A stretch of 64,000 nt of DNA, taken from assembly GCA_008694505.1 (NCBI GenBank), contig VZDJ01000116.1, forward strand, positions 16,950,781 through 17,014,780, written 5' to 3'. The notes under the pieces were generated by a model. The model had not been told where the DNA came from and did not search any database. It saw only the letters and a program-made list of their open reading frames with translations. This stretch comes from Cyanoderma ruficeps (Eukaryota; Chordata; Aves; Passeriformes; Timaliidae). Shown piece by piece: positions 1 to 9,579 of this stretch (the stretch's first letter is position 1; every line of letters begins with the position of its first letter). The translations under genes and the position numbers were made by a program.

Positions 1-1890
1 ACCGTGTTTGTTCTTTCGGGCCAGCACTCCCAGTGCTCTCTTGTACAGTGGCACCCGGCCCTCTGGGCCCTCCTTGCTGTTGTATGACCAAGAGCTGCTA
101 ACGTACTGCTGGGTCAGCTCCACAAAGCTGGGCAACCACTTGGGTTTGAACCTCAGAAAGGAGGCACAAATGAGCTCAAACAGAGGGGCCATCCCATTCT
201 GACCCACTTCCTCCAGCTGTGGCTGACACAGGACCTTCTTCCATACCTCTGGGGTGGCCCTGGCTACCAAGAGGCCATCCCCATTCTGCTGCAGCTGCAG
301 GCAGCTCCTTGTGGCCTTCCAGGCAGCCTTGGGGAAAGAGGCAAAGACAGAGTTCAGATAGGCCAAGTTGTCCTTGTCCATGTCAGACTGCAGAATGCGG
401 CTGACCTCCTGCTCCACCAGCTCCTTGCAGTAGCTTTCTACCTCACTCTCTGGTGCACACACCACGCAAGCCTTGAGGAGCTCCAGGCTCATGTAGCTCT
501 GCAGCTCCAGGCTCATTGTACTCAACAGCTTGGCATAAGTGTCTTGTAGACCTTGGGCTTGCTTCTGCTTCTGGTGGAGGCTGTGCTGCAGGATGGCAGC
601 GAGGACCACAGGAGCCTGGAACGTACCACCTTTCTTCAACTTCTCCACTGTCAGCTTGGAGGTGCTGAGGCTCCTCCTCTGGTAATATCTACAGGCCTCC
701 TCAAACACCATCTCCACCAGGCATGGCTCAGGTCTGCTGCTATCCTCAGGTTTGGAAAAGCTAAAGCTGTAGATACCAGTCTGACTGAGGAGCTGGATAC
801 TGTCCTCCTCTCCCTGGGACTCCAGGAAATGCACTTCTTTCATGCTCAGGACTTCTTTTTCTACAAGCCTTCCACTGTTCTGGTCAACAAGGTACAGTAC
901 TCCAGCCAGCATACAAGCCAAGATGCTGCCAAAGGTCTTCAGCTGGACAGGACTCCCTTGGGCCAGGCGGCTGCCCTCCAGGTCAAAGATATGCCTCTGT
1001 GTCCCATCTGGCTCCACCATACTCACAGAACCCTTTGTGCTCACCAGCAGCAGACCTCCACTGTTGGACACAATAGAGGTGTGAATGTCCAGAGGCGCAA
1101 AACATGAGAGAAGGCCCACAGAACCCAGTAGAAGCTTCCTGAAGTCTGACTCGCTGCTGGAGCGCAGCACTTTGCTGTGGATGAAGCCTGCAGAGGGGGC
1201 TGTGATGGTGAGCTTTGCCTTCTCTGGATGCCAGATGAGGAGGAATTTGGAAGTGGTGGCAAAGCCGGCAGCAGTAGGCACAAGGAAAACGTGCTGGGGA
1301 GAGGCCAGGACCCGGTACTCGGGGCTGTTGTGCAGGACTATCCTCACAGTGCCCAGCCGCACGCCTTGCTCCCCCACCTCCAGAGCACGGGCACAGACAC
1401 AGAACCTGAAGGCACACTTGGTCATGTCCGAGTGAGCGCCCAGCGGTGGCCTTTCCTCACACCACACCAGGCTGGCTCCCTGACTGCACACGGAGACGAC
1501 TCGTGCCCGGGCACCCTGGCAGAGCTCCAGCGTCTGCAGCAGCTGCCAGCCCACGGCCACCACAAAGTGCCAGACCTCGGTCCGGCCATGCTCCCACACC
1601 AGGGCCAGTACCCAGGAGCCCACTACCACAGGGCTCTGCAGGAAGAGCAGTCCCACAAGGGCTGGCTGGGGCGGCTGCCAGCTCCTCTCCAGGTCGGCTC
1701 CAGCGATGCTGTGGCGCTGGAAGGCCACCACCCGCGGCAGGGTGGGCGGCCGGCTCTTCTGCAGGAGCAGCAGATGCTGCCCATCGGGGCTGGACTGGAC
1801 GTGGCGGGGCTCCTCTCCGCGGCACAGCAACTCCCGCAGCCAGTGGCCTCGGCTGAAGTCACTCAAGTCGGAGACCTGCCGCAGCTTCAT
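1..1890 (-). CDS. HPS6: HPS6, BLOC-2 complex subunit (5' 630 codons, runs off left edge)
   Basis: I translated the minus strand from the ATG at 1890-1888 to position 1 and found 630 codons with no stop and no intron, as expected for a gene that is intronless in mammals. The human protein is about 775 residues, so roughly 150 C-terminal residues lie outside the window. Residues that match human HPS6 as I know it include an SPDGQHLLLL stretch (34-43), LVWCEERP (141-148), VFEEACRYYQRRSL (395-408), EVWKKVL (548-554) and KWLPSFVEL (584-592). The N-terminal half is predicted in the family to fold as a beta-propeller and the C-terminal half as helices. HPS6, HPS3 and HPS5 form BLOC-2, which directs cargo to melanosomes and other lysosome-related organelles; loss causes Hermansky-Pudlak syndrome in people. 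The start is chosen because MKLRQVSDLS aligns with the human N-terminus. The gene shares its CpG-island promoter with ARMH3. Confidence 0.96.
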   Translation of the reverse strand, partial: MKLRQVSDLSDFSRGHWLRELLCRGEEPRHVQSSPDGQHLLLLQKSRPPTLPRVVAFQRHSIAGADLERSWQPPQPALVGLLFLQSPVVVGSWVLALVWEHGRTEVWHFVVAVGWQLLQTLELCQGARARVVSVCSQGASLVWCEERPPLGAHSDMTKCAFRFCVCARALEVGEQGVRLGTVRIVLHNSPEYRVLASPQHVFLVPTAAGFATTSKFLLIWHPEKAKLTITAPSAGFIHSKVLRSSSESDFRKLLLGSVGLLSCFAPLDIHTSIVSNSGGLLLVSTKGSVSMVEPDGTQRHIFDLEGSRLAQGSPVQLKTFGSILACMLAGVLYLVDQNSGRLVEKEVLSMKEVHFLESQGEEDSIQLLSQTGIYSFSFSKPEDSSRPEPCLVEMVFEEACRYYQRRSLSTSKLTVEKLKKGGTFQAPVVLAAILQHSLHQKQKQAQGLQDTYAKLLSTMSLELQSYMSLELLKACVVCAPESEVESYCKELVEQEVSRILQSDMDKDNLAYLNSVFASFPKAAWKATRSCLQLQQNGDGLLVARATPEVWKKVLCQPQLEEVGQNGMAPLFELICASFLRFKPKWLPSFVELTQQYVSSSWSYNSKEGPEGRVPLYKRALGVLARKNKHG

Positions 1891-2900
1891 CCTGTCAGCG
1901 ACAGCGTGCACCAGGGCGGGCCGGGGCACGGAGGCACAGCCTCAGTACCCTCCCGGAGCCCCGCCACCCCCGACTCCCCGGCACCCTGCTCCCTCGGCTC
2001 TCTAGGAGATCCCCGCGGACCCCTCGGGCACCTTCCCCCGCGACGAGCCGGTTCCGCGGCAGCAGCTCCCAGGGACCGGCCGCACCCAGAGCTCCCCGCT
2101 CCGCCCGAGAAGACTCCGCACTGCCCCGGGCACACGCCGGGTTCCCCTCCCGCTGGGACCCACCTGTCGCGGCGGCGGCTGCCGACCGGGCCCGGGCCCG
2201 GGCCGGTGGCAGCTCCGCTCAGCGCTGCGCAGTCACGGGGCCGCGGGTTTCCGGGCGGAGCCGCTCCGCGCCGCCGCGGGCCGTCCCGCTCCTACTTCCG
2301 CCGCCGGTGCGGGGTGGGCCGTGGGGCCGCGTCCCGAGGGTCCCCGCAGACGGCGGGGCCATTTGTTACCGGGCTGCGTGTGTACGAGTGTGTGTCAGCG
2401 CCCGCGGGGCGAGCGCAGCTCCAACCGGCCCGGGGAGGAGCCGCCCCCGCCCGCCCCGCCTGCGGGAGCCGCGGCCGCGCGGGGAACCGGCGGGCGCACG
2501 CGCGGCGCCTGCGCGGTGTGCGGGGAGCGGCTGCCCGCAGGTGAGTGCGGGAGCGGCGGGGGGACACGGGACCCCGCCCTCGGGGCCGGTCGCGCCCCCG
2601 CTGCCCCTCCGGCACCGGGGGCTCCGCCGCACGGGGGGCTCCGCGGGGCGGGCGCGCTCCCCGCCGCGAGGGGCCTCGCCGGGTACCGGCACCCCGTGCC
2701 AGGGCCGCTCGCTGCCCTCCCCGGTTGGCTGTGGGAGCGGCCGCACGCAGCCCGTGCAGCGGGACGTGCTGCTCATCTCCCGCCGGTAACTCCGCGGTGC
2801 CCCGGTGCGTGCCCCGGGTGCCGACCCCGAGGAGGCCTCGGGGCCTGCCGCAGCCCAGCCCTTCGTCTGCTCGTGGGCCGCGCCGTCCCCCGGCTGCCGG
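1700..2900. promoter_or_regulatory. CpG-island bidirectional promoter of HPS6 and ARMH3
   Basis: This is a very GC- and CpG-rich stretch between the HPS6 ATG (1890, minus strand) and the ARMH3 exon 1 donor (2541, plus strand). The rest of the window is much more AT-rich. Visible elements typical of TATA-less housekeeping promoters are an ETS/GABP-type CTACTTCCG near 2292-2300, GC boxes around 2447-2460, an NRF1-like GCGCACGCGC at 2494-2503, and a GCCATTT (YY1-like) near 2359. No TATA box is seen at either end. Transcription start sites cannot be placed from sequence alone. The island edges are estimates by eye. Confidence 0.85.
2350..2540 (+). other. ARMH3: ARMH3 non-coding exon 1 (5' end approximate)
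   Basis: A strong donor, CCGCAG|GTGAGT, lies at 2540/2541 inside the CpG island, on the same strand as the ARMH3 coding exons. The first coding exon at 9468 has only 10 untranslated bases before its ATG, so an upstream 5'UTR exon is required. The left boundary is a guess because the start site is unknown. An alternative donor elsewhere in the island is possible. Confidence 0.6.
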
Positions 2901-5900
2901 GTGGTTTGGGCTCGAGATAACTCCTAGGAAAAGAACGAGCGTTTGCTGATCATTCCAGTTATCTGGTTTACCTCACCCTTCTCCGAACACTTGTATGGGC
3001 AAAGCAAAGGGGAACAGCAAACAGTGGTAAAGCAGCGGGAGCTTGCAGGGTTTATTATGTTGAAGGCAGAGGCACTTGCTGCGTGAGCAAGCTGCGGCCT
3101 CGGTCAAACCCTGTTGCATATGTCGCTGTAACAAAGTTTGCTCCTCAGCAGAGACTGAAATCTGAATGTATTATGAGAGCCAATTAGGGTGAGCAGGTGG
3201 GTGGAATATGCAAAGCAATGAGATAATTTGAATCATTTCGATGCAGGGTGATTGCAGTTCACCAGCTGTTTGAGCTCTAGTAAGACGTGTGACAAAAATG
3301 CAGAAGAGGAATGTCGAGGGGAGGAAAGGACAGCAGTTTGGCTTTCCAGTAACAATAGGTTGACCCACTGTGTCATTTGTGGCACTTTTGCTGTGTGCAA
3401 GGAGACACCGTGGGCAGGGTATATGCAGTGTAAAAATGTTAAACAGTTATTGGCTGGCACGCACAAAAGGAAAAGTGAGGCTTTAATGAGCTGCTGGACT
3501 GAGCATTCATCTGCTCCATCCCCCTGCTAACACACCAGGCAGCCATTCAGACATCCCTTAGGAGGGCAAGGGTCGGCCTCTGCTGTTCAGAGTTGCTGAG
3601 TTGCTATATTCTCGCTCCCTGTTTTTGAGGTTTTTTTGGTGTGGGGTTTTTTTTTTTTTAAACTTGCACCTTTTCATATTTGCATTTTAACTCCTGACTA
3701 CTCGTGCTGCTGATGGTCTGTATCTCAAAAATGTTACCCATTCTGCAACTCCACTTTTCTTATCTTGACATGACTTTACTGTGTAGCTTCTTAGAATATA
3801 GCATCTACCTCAGAAGTCAGAGCTGAGGTCATGCAGCTGCACTGTATTCAGCATGGGCCTTGGATCCACACCATCAGCTGAAGCCATGGGAAAAGGGCAG
3901 GGGAAGGTTACAGGGAGAGGTGTTTTTCTTCAGAAGGAAGGCATTTGAAAAAGTCTGCAAGTGACATGAGCTTTTAGGTGGGAGTGTAAAGGCAGTGCAG
4001 AATATTTCATTATAAACTATGTGGGATGGGTTCTAAAGGGCTCGAAAAGTGAAAACCCAAAGTAATTTTCAAGACATGAGAGAGCTGGTCACGGTAGCCA
4101 GGAATACAGAGAGAAAGTGTGGTGAAATGGAAAATTTACCTTGTATGAAAATGGTGTGAACAGGTGCTGGTGGAAGCATGCAGAGCTTGTCTGGATGGAC
4201 TTGACAGGAAGAAGTGTAGCTAGTTGTTGGTGTGAAGTTGATGGACTGAGTGTTATTTTAACTGGACAGATAGAAATTAAATGCAATTATGGATGAAGTG
4301 TTAAAATCGCAGCTCAAATGTTACACTTCTATATCATTGCTAAAGCAGGTTCAATGGGAGGTAGCATGTGGCTGTATTTGCATTAGGAAGCTGCTTTTCC
4401 CATTTTTCAAGGGGGAAAAATAGGTGAGAAGTGGTGTAACTTCAGATTGTACTATGTAGAAGCACATGCACTGCTTTGAATAGGATGGAAGGAATTTCTA
4501 GTAAAATATATATATACTGCAACTGCTGGGGGTTGTTGCTTTGTACTGCAGAAAAAGAAGTAGGATCTCTGTGGGTTTTTTGTCATCAGCACGCCCTCAG
4601 AATATGTTTCTTACTACATACTGCATGAAGGCACCTGGAAATTCTGCAGCATGGATCCAAGGCTTGTATGCTGTGTTACTGTTTCCCTTCTTGGGGGGGT
4701 TGAGCATCTTGCAGTTGTAGAGGAAAGTGCAGTTTGAGCAGTTTTTATTCCAATGGACAATATACAAATGAAGTTGTAAGAAATGGATGGAATATAAAAG
4801 TAGTGTGGATGTACTTGCACAATCTGTAATTGCCAATGCAAGAGTTTGAGGAGAATAAGCTGCAAAAGGGCTTATGGCAGAAATTTGGCCATCATGGTTG
4901 CTAAAGCCTTGACAAAATCTAGCCCTATGTGTTCCTGCTCTCTGTTTTTGGTGGCGGTTCTGCTGGGCTGCTGCTGGGTGGGCCTTGGGGGTTTTAACAG
5001 AGGAGCTGGAACTGGGTCCAGGCACTCCCTGTGCACTGGTATTCATAAATTCTTGTGCTGGGTGCAGGTTGTCTGTTGCTTCCAGCGATGGGTGAGCACT
5101 GGGACCTGTGTTGTAACTGCCTGTTGTTCAGGTCCAGTATTTACTCTGCAGATTCATCACGTGGATTAAGTGCAAGTTTTTTCTGGTACTTCACTGAAGA
5201 ATTTAACGAGTACTTAGCTTATAACACATTGCTTTAGGAGCTGTGTGTTAACTTTTAGACAGGGGTTTATCCCTGCCTCCTGCATGATGGAGGCCGTTTT
5301 TGGACAGCTTTCCTTTAATCTTGAGTGATGTACCTGCAGAACACCTTGAAAGGCAAAGCATGATCACACTGAGTCCCAGGTGCATACACTCTGGGAGGGA
5401 GGAGGAAACTGCTGGCTTTGAAAAGTTTGAACAGGTGAGTCCAATCTTAGTAAATCTGGCAAGTCAAGGGACATTGGATTGTAAAACCAGAACTATCTCA
5501 GTTCTTGCTAAGAGTCTTTATAAAATTAATTGAGGTTCAGGGCTTTGACATTAACAAACTAATACAGGTCACATCATTTGCACAGCCTTTTCCAGGTAGT
5601 GAATAAATGGTTTTCCAAGTAAGTCATATGTAAAAATACGATTTTGCGTCAACTCTATTATTTTTGTCTAGCCAAGGAGTGTTACAGTATATTTTCTGAG
5701 GGGTCTACACTGGAAAAAAATGCACTTATTCATGTTTGGTTGCATTTGGGGGTTGTGTATGTGCATTTATAATCTTGAAAACTTTCAGGTTTGTTAGCCA
5801 AGGCAATTGAATGCCAAGTGCTGTGCTTGATGGGCTGCATGCAAGATTACACAAGTTACAGGTTTTGGGTGCTGATGTCATTATGGTGTAGATGTGTATT

Positions 5901-8900
5901 AGTGTTATCCTCTTGACAGTATTTTTGCTATTAAAAGACAGTCTATGGAATTCTAATAAGTCTGTACAGGAGCTGAGTGACAATGTGGAGCATTGTGTAG
6001 CAGTTTTAAGTGCGCACAGGTCTGAGTAAATCTCAGACTCAAAATATCAGGTTCCTTTTCCCTGTGGCTACTCTAACAAAAAGCTAACAGAGCTGTGTTC
6101 GTTGGAATGTCATATGTTTGCTTGGAATCTCTGTTATGAGTTGTGGAATGAAACAGAAAGGAGGTGAATGGGTGGACGTGCTCATCTCTTCCTGACCGGT
6201 TCAGCTGATCATGGGGTTGATGAGAGATAGAGCAAGTCTGCCTGAACTTGTGTCTGCCATGGCTTTTATCTTCCTGCCTTTGAGCTGCCAAGACTCGTGC
6301 TCTGTCAAGTTCTCTTTTAGTTCAAGATGAAGCATTTTGAATCTTCTGCTGCGCAGCAAAGGATTTGTTGTTCTAAAAATCCCCATGTGTGTGCTTCTCT
6401 TGGCCCTGAGGGGCAGTTCTCCTGTGCAGTCAGTGAATACAGCAGGATTCACTTAGCAGCATGTGTTAATGGGAATGACCTATTGACAGAATAAATTATC
6501 CATTTGAACCTAAAATGTGGAAAATCCACTGATGCTTTTTAAATGTGATGTTTAAAGGAAAAATGTTAATTATCATCAGTGTTGTTTTCATAAGCTGTCA
6601 CGGCATCATGATAATTTGACACCTCTACAACTTATTTATAAATGTTTTGTGCATTTAACTGTTGTTTTCTGCAGCTGCCTGGAAGGTCTCCATTAGCAAA
6701 ATGCAGTTTTCTGTTTAGATGTCTTTATGACATCTAGAAAATGTAATTGCATAAAGTGAAAAGAAAAAAACATTTGTATGACCTGATCATCATAGGTCAT
6801 GAAACAAACAGCTTAATAAGGCGTTGGCATGGAAGGCAAGATTTATGTTTCTCTCCTTGCTCCTCCATATGCTCATTTGTAGAATAGCAAATTATAAACA
6901 AGAACATTGTTTAATCTTTGCCTCTAGCAGTTGTCTTTGTATGTGCTCTGTGCAGCTTTGGTTGAGACAATGTGAATCCTAAGACCCAATTTGACAGAGA
7001 CTAGAATTTTCACATGATCATGTGATCCTTCTGATGCTCACCCTTTGTGTTTTGAGGTATTTCGATTTTCCTGACTTTATGGAAATGTAGGAAAAGGGTT
7101 AAAATGCAGCTCTGAAAATCCAGGGACTAAGGAGAGCTTATTGATCCTCTCCCATTCATCTACACGTTTGATGTGAGAACGCTGACCTAGAAGGACTGAG
7201 AGTTAGTTTATTAGTTTTGACACTGGGATTTGTTAGCTGTAATTCAATTAGAAGCACACTGATGGATGTGTTTGTATGCTGTGGCTGGCAGCTGTTTTAG
7301 GTTCAGAAACTTACCATTCTAGTAGGAAAATTGTTTTGTGCAGTCTTATTTGAGATTTGTATTCCTAGGCTAAAAGTGACATCACTCTTGATTTGGTTTT
7401 TAATAGATTTCTCAGTGTTTCCAGTTATGTTTCTAATTAGAATAATGTCTTGTTTCCCTCGACAGTTTAAAACTAATGTAAAGTCTGTAAAAGTGAAGCT
7501 ATCAAGATGATTGAATAATGTTTTCTTTTTTGTTTGTTAGTTGGAAAGCTTCTTCCATCTTAGTTGGGTACATAGACCTGCTAGGCTGTGGGAATAATTT
7601 TGGTCTTTGGAGAAGGTTATGGTGCAGTATTTGCTAAGCTTTCTTCTGTCAGCGTGTCTCAGGGCTCTTTCCATTCTCACCCCAGCCCATAACCAGCCAG
7701 CTGGTTCCCTTTCTAGTGGGAAGACAACACCTCTCTGCCTGTGTAAATGTTAGCTTTTCAGGTGTGAGATCTGCTGCTCTCTGTCCTACCCTTTCCCATC
7801 CTGGCAAAGCTCCTTCCCTTTGCACTTGAGGCAGGGTCTTCTGCAGCAGCGCTGTTTGTCCAGGCCTAAAAATGTTTTTCTGCCACTTAGAACCAAGATT
7901 TATGGCTAAAGGGATGGATGTTTGAATAACTGGCACTGAAAGCCCGAGGGTCCTAGTTGAAAACATAGTTGTAAGTCAGCTAAAAATTGTCATTGTAGTG
8001 GAAAGAATGTAAAGGAGATCTGGAGCTGGTATTCAGTAGTTGATGGAACTTGGTCTTTGAAGGAAAGAGAGATCTAAACTTGCTGTGACTGTGGTCAGGG
8101 GTTCAGGCCGTCTGGGATCAAGGCTACATCCAAAGCTATCTCCATGGCTGCCAGCTCAGAAAGCTCTGGGATCCTAGATTCAAACAGTGAATTTACCTCT
8201 CTGTGCATAATTTATCATTGTTGAGTGCAATTACCACAATAGCCTGCCCATGTTTTTCTGGAGCATGACTTAAGTCAAGCCTCTGTGTGTGGTATGCTGT
8301 TGCCGTGTGTGTAGTTACCTTTAGAGGTATGGGAGAGAGTCTGGGAGCTCAGGAGTATGAGGAGGGATAGCATTCCCTTTCTGCTGAGTAGTTCTGACAT
8401 GCTGCAGTGATGGAGGAGGTTAGAACAGTGCTAAAGCTCTGATGCTTGCCAGGAAAATCTGTGATTGCAGATAAATGTGTATTTGCAAGGTCAGTGTAGT
8501 GTTGCACTTGGTGGCATCGCACATGAGGTTGAGAATATGTGGCAAGGTGCGTGTTCTGACTCAGCCCCTGGAGTGAGTTCTCTCTCACAGAAGGCTCAAG
8601 ACCACATTAGCTTGTGTAATGGCTCATTTTGTAATAAGGATACTACTTTCTTTTTAATAGTAGTCAGTAAGACTACAATTAATGGTAGTAAAGCTTCTTT
8701 GAGTTTTTGGAAAATCCTTTGCTGTCAAATGGATCATGAAATTAATCTGGTTAAAAAAAAATCTCTGTAAAGCTTGGCCTCTGTCTTCTGTCCTCCTTTC
8801 AAAACTGAACCACATGGGATGCTTTTGAGGCTGGGGTTCTCCTCTGGCTTGATTTACACAGCAGCTGGCCCAGATAAGGGTGCTAAGGTGCAGAGGTAGG

Positions 8901-9467
8901 TGTGAGGAAGGGTGGCAGGAGTGCTTTATGGAGGCTTTCCTAGTGTTGGTTGCTACCTCAGATTACAAAACCAGAATTTGAAGTGCTTTGGTAGGCAGCA
9001 AATTAAACAGATGAGAGAAGACTTTCAGATAGTTTCAGGAGCTTCTTGTCACCAGATAGCCTTTGAGGCTTTACCAGCATCAAAAAAATCTGGGTACCTA
9101 TTTGATAGCAAGTATCACAATTACTCCAGTGAGATTAAAAAATGCATACTTTCCTAGATGTAAAAATTGGTCTGGATAATGAATCAGTTTCTAATAGAGA
9201 AGAATTAAGAAAATTTATCCATAAGGAGCTTACTGTTTCTGCCTGTGTGTGGATTTCTGCATGTCTTTGAAAATGAGATATAGAACTAGATAGGTCCTTT
9301 GATCTGATTTCTTATCTGGTATAGTTATAAATGCCTCTACTTAGAGCTTGTGAGGGACTCTTAGTATTTCAGTGCAGTGAAAAAGTCTTTCATGGTTGAG
9401 GCAGGCCAGATATGCCTTGAAGAAAAGTTCAAGTTTCCTGAGCTTTTTTGTCTGTTCTTACCTTCAG
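2541..9467 (+). other. ARMH3: ARMH3 intron 1
   Basis: This 6.9-kb intron lies between the CpG-island exon and the ATG exon, and its first few hundred bases still belong to the island. It ends with a pyrimidine tract and CAG at 9465-9467. The small open frames inside show no family resemblance. It contains oligo-T near 3648-3659, a short TA run near 4507, a 16-bp perfect palindrome at 7010-7025, and an AT-rich, TAATTA-containing stretch at 6480-6830 that could be a conserved element. I recognise no transposon here. Confidence 0.6.
7010..7025. repeat. 16-bp perfect palindrome in intron 1
   Basis: TCACATGATCATGTGA is its own reverse complement. It contains two CACATG/CATGTG E-box-like halves. 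Confidence 0.9.
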
Positions 9468-9579
9468 GGTATACAGCATGGCTCAAACAGAGAAGAAAGG
9501 TGGGCTGCTCCGGAAATCTTCAGCCTCCAAGAAGCCATTGAAAGAGAAAGTTGTGTTGATGTATGATGAAATTTTCACG
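9468..9579 (+). CDS. ARMH3: ARMH3 exon 2 (start codon exon, residues 1-34)
   Basis: The acceptor CTTCAG precedes 9468; ten untranslated bases then lead to ATG at 9478-9480. The exon encodes MAQTEKKGG through DEIFT and ends in phase 0 at ACG|GTAAGA. The Lys/Ser-rich N-terminus matches the mammalian protein closely. Confidence 0.95.

Noticed and set aside
2150..2175. Possible minus-strand donor (GCGACAG|GTGGG) suggesting a spliced HPS6 5'UTR
   Set aside because: A single GT in CpG-island sequence is weak evidence, and HPS6 is normally a single-exon gene.
1177..2544. Long plus-strand open frame of 455 codons at the left edge
   Set aside because: It is antisense to HPS6 and then crosses the CpG island. 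GC-rich sequence suppresses stops, and the product is low-complexity Arg/Pro/Gly/Ala.
2307..2949. Several overlapping 130-200-codon frames on both strands in the CpG island
   Set aside because: All are Arg/Gly/Pro/Ala-rich consequences of high GC. No recognisable domain, and they overlap each other.
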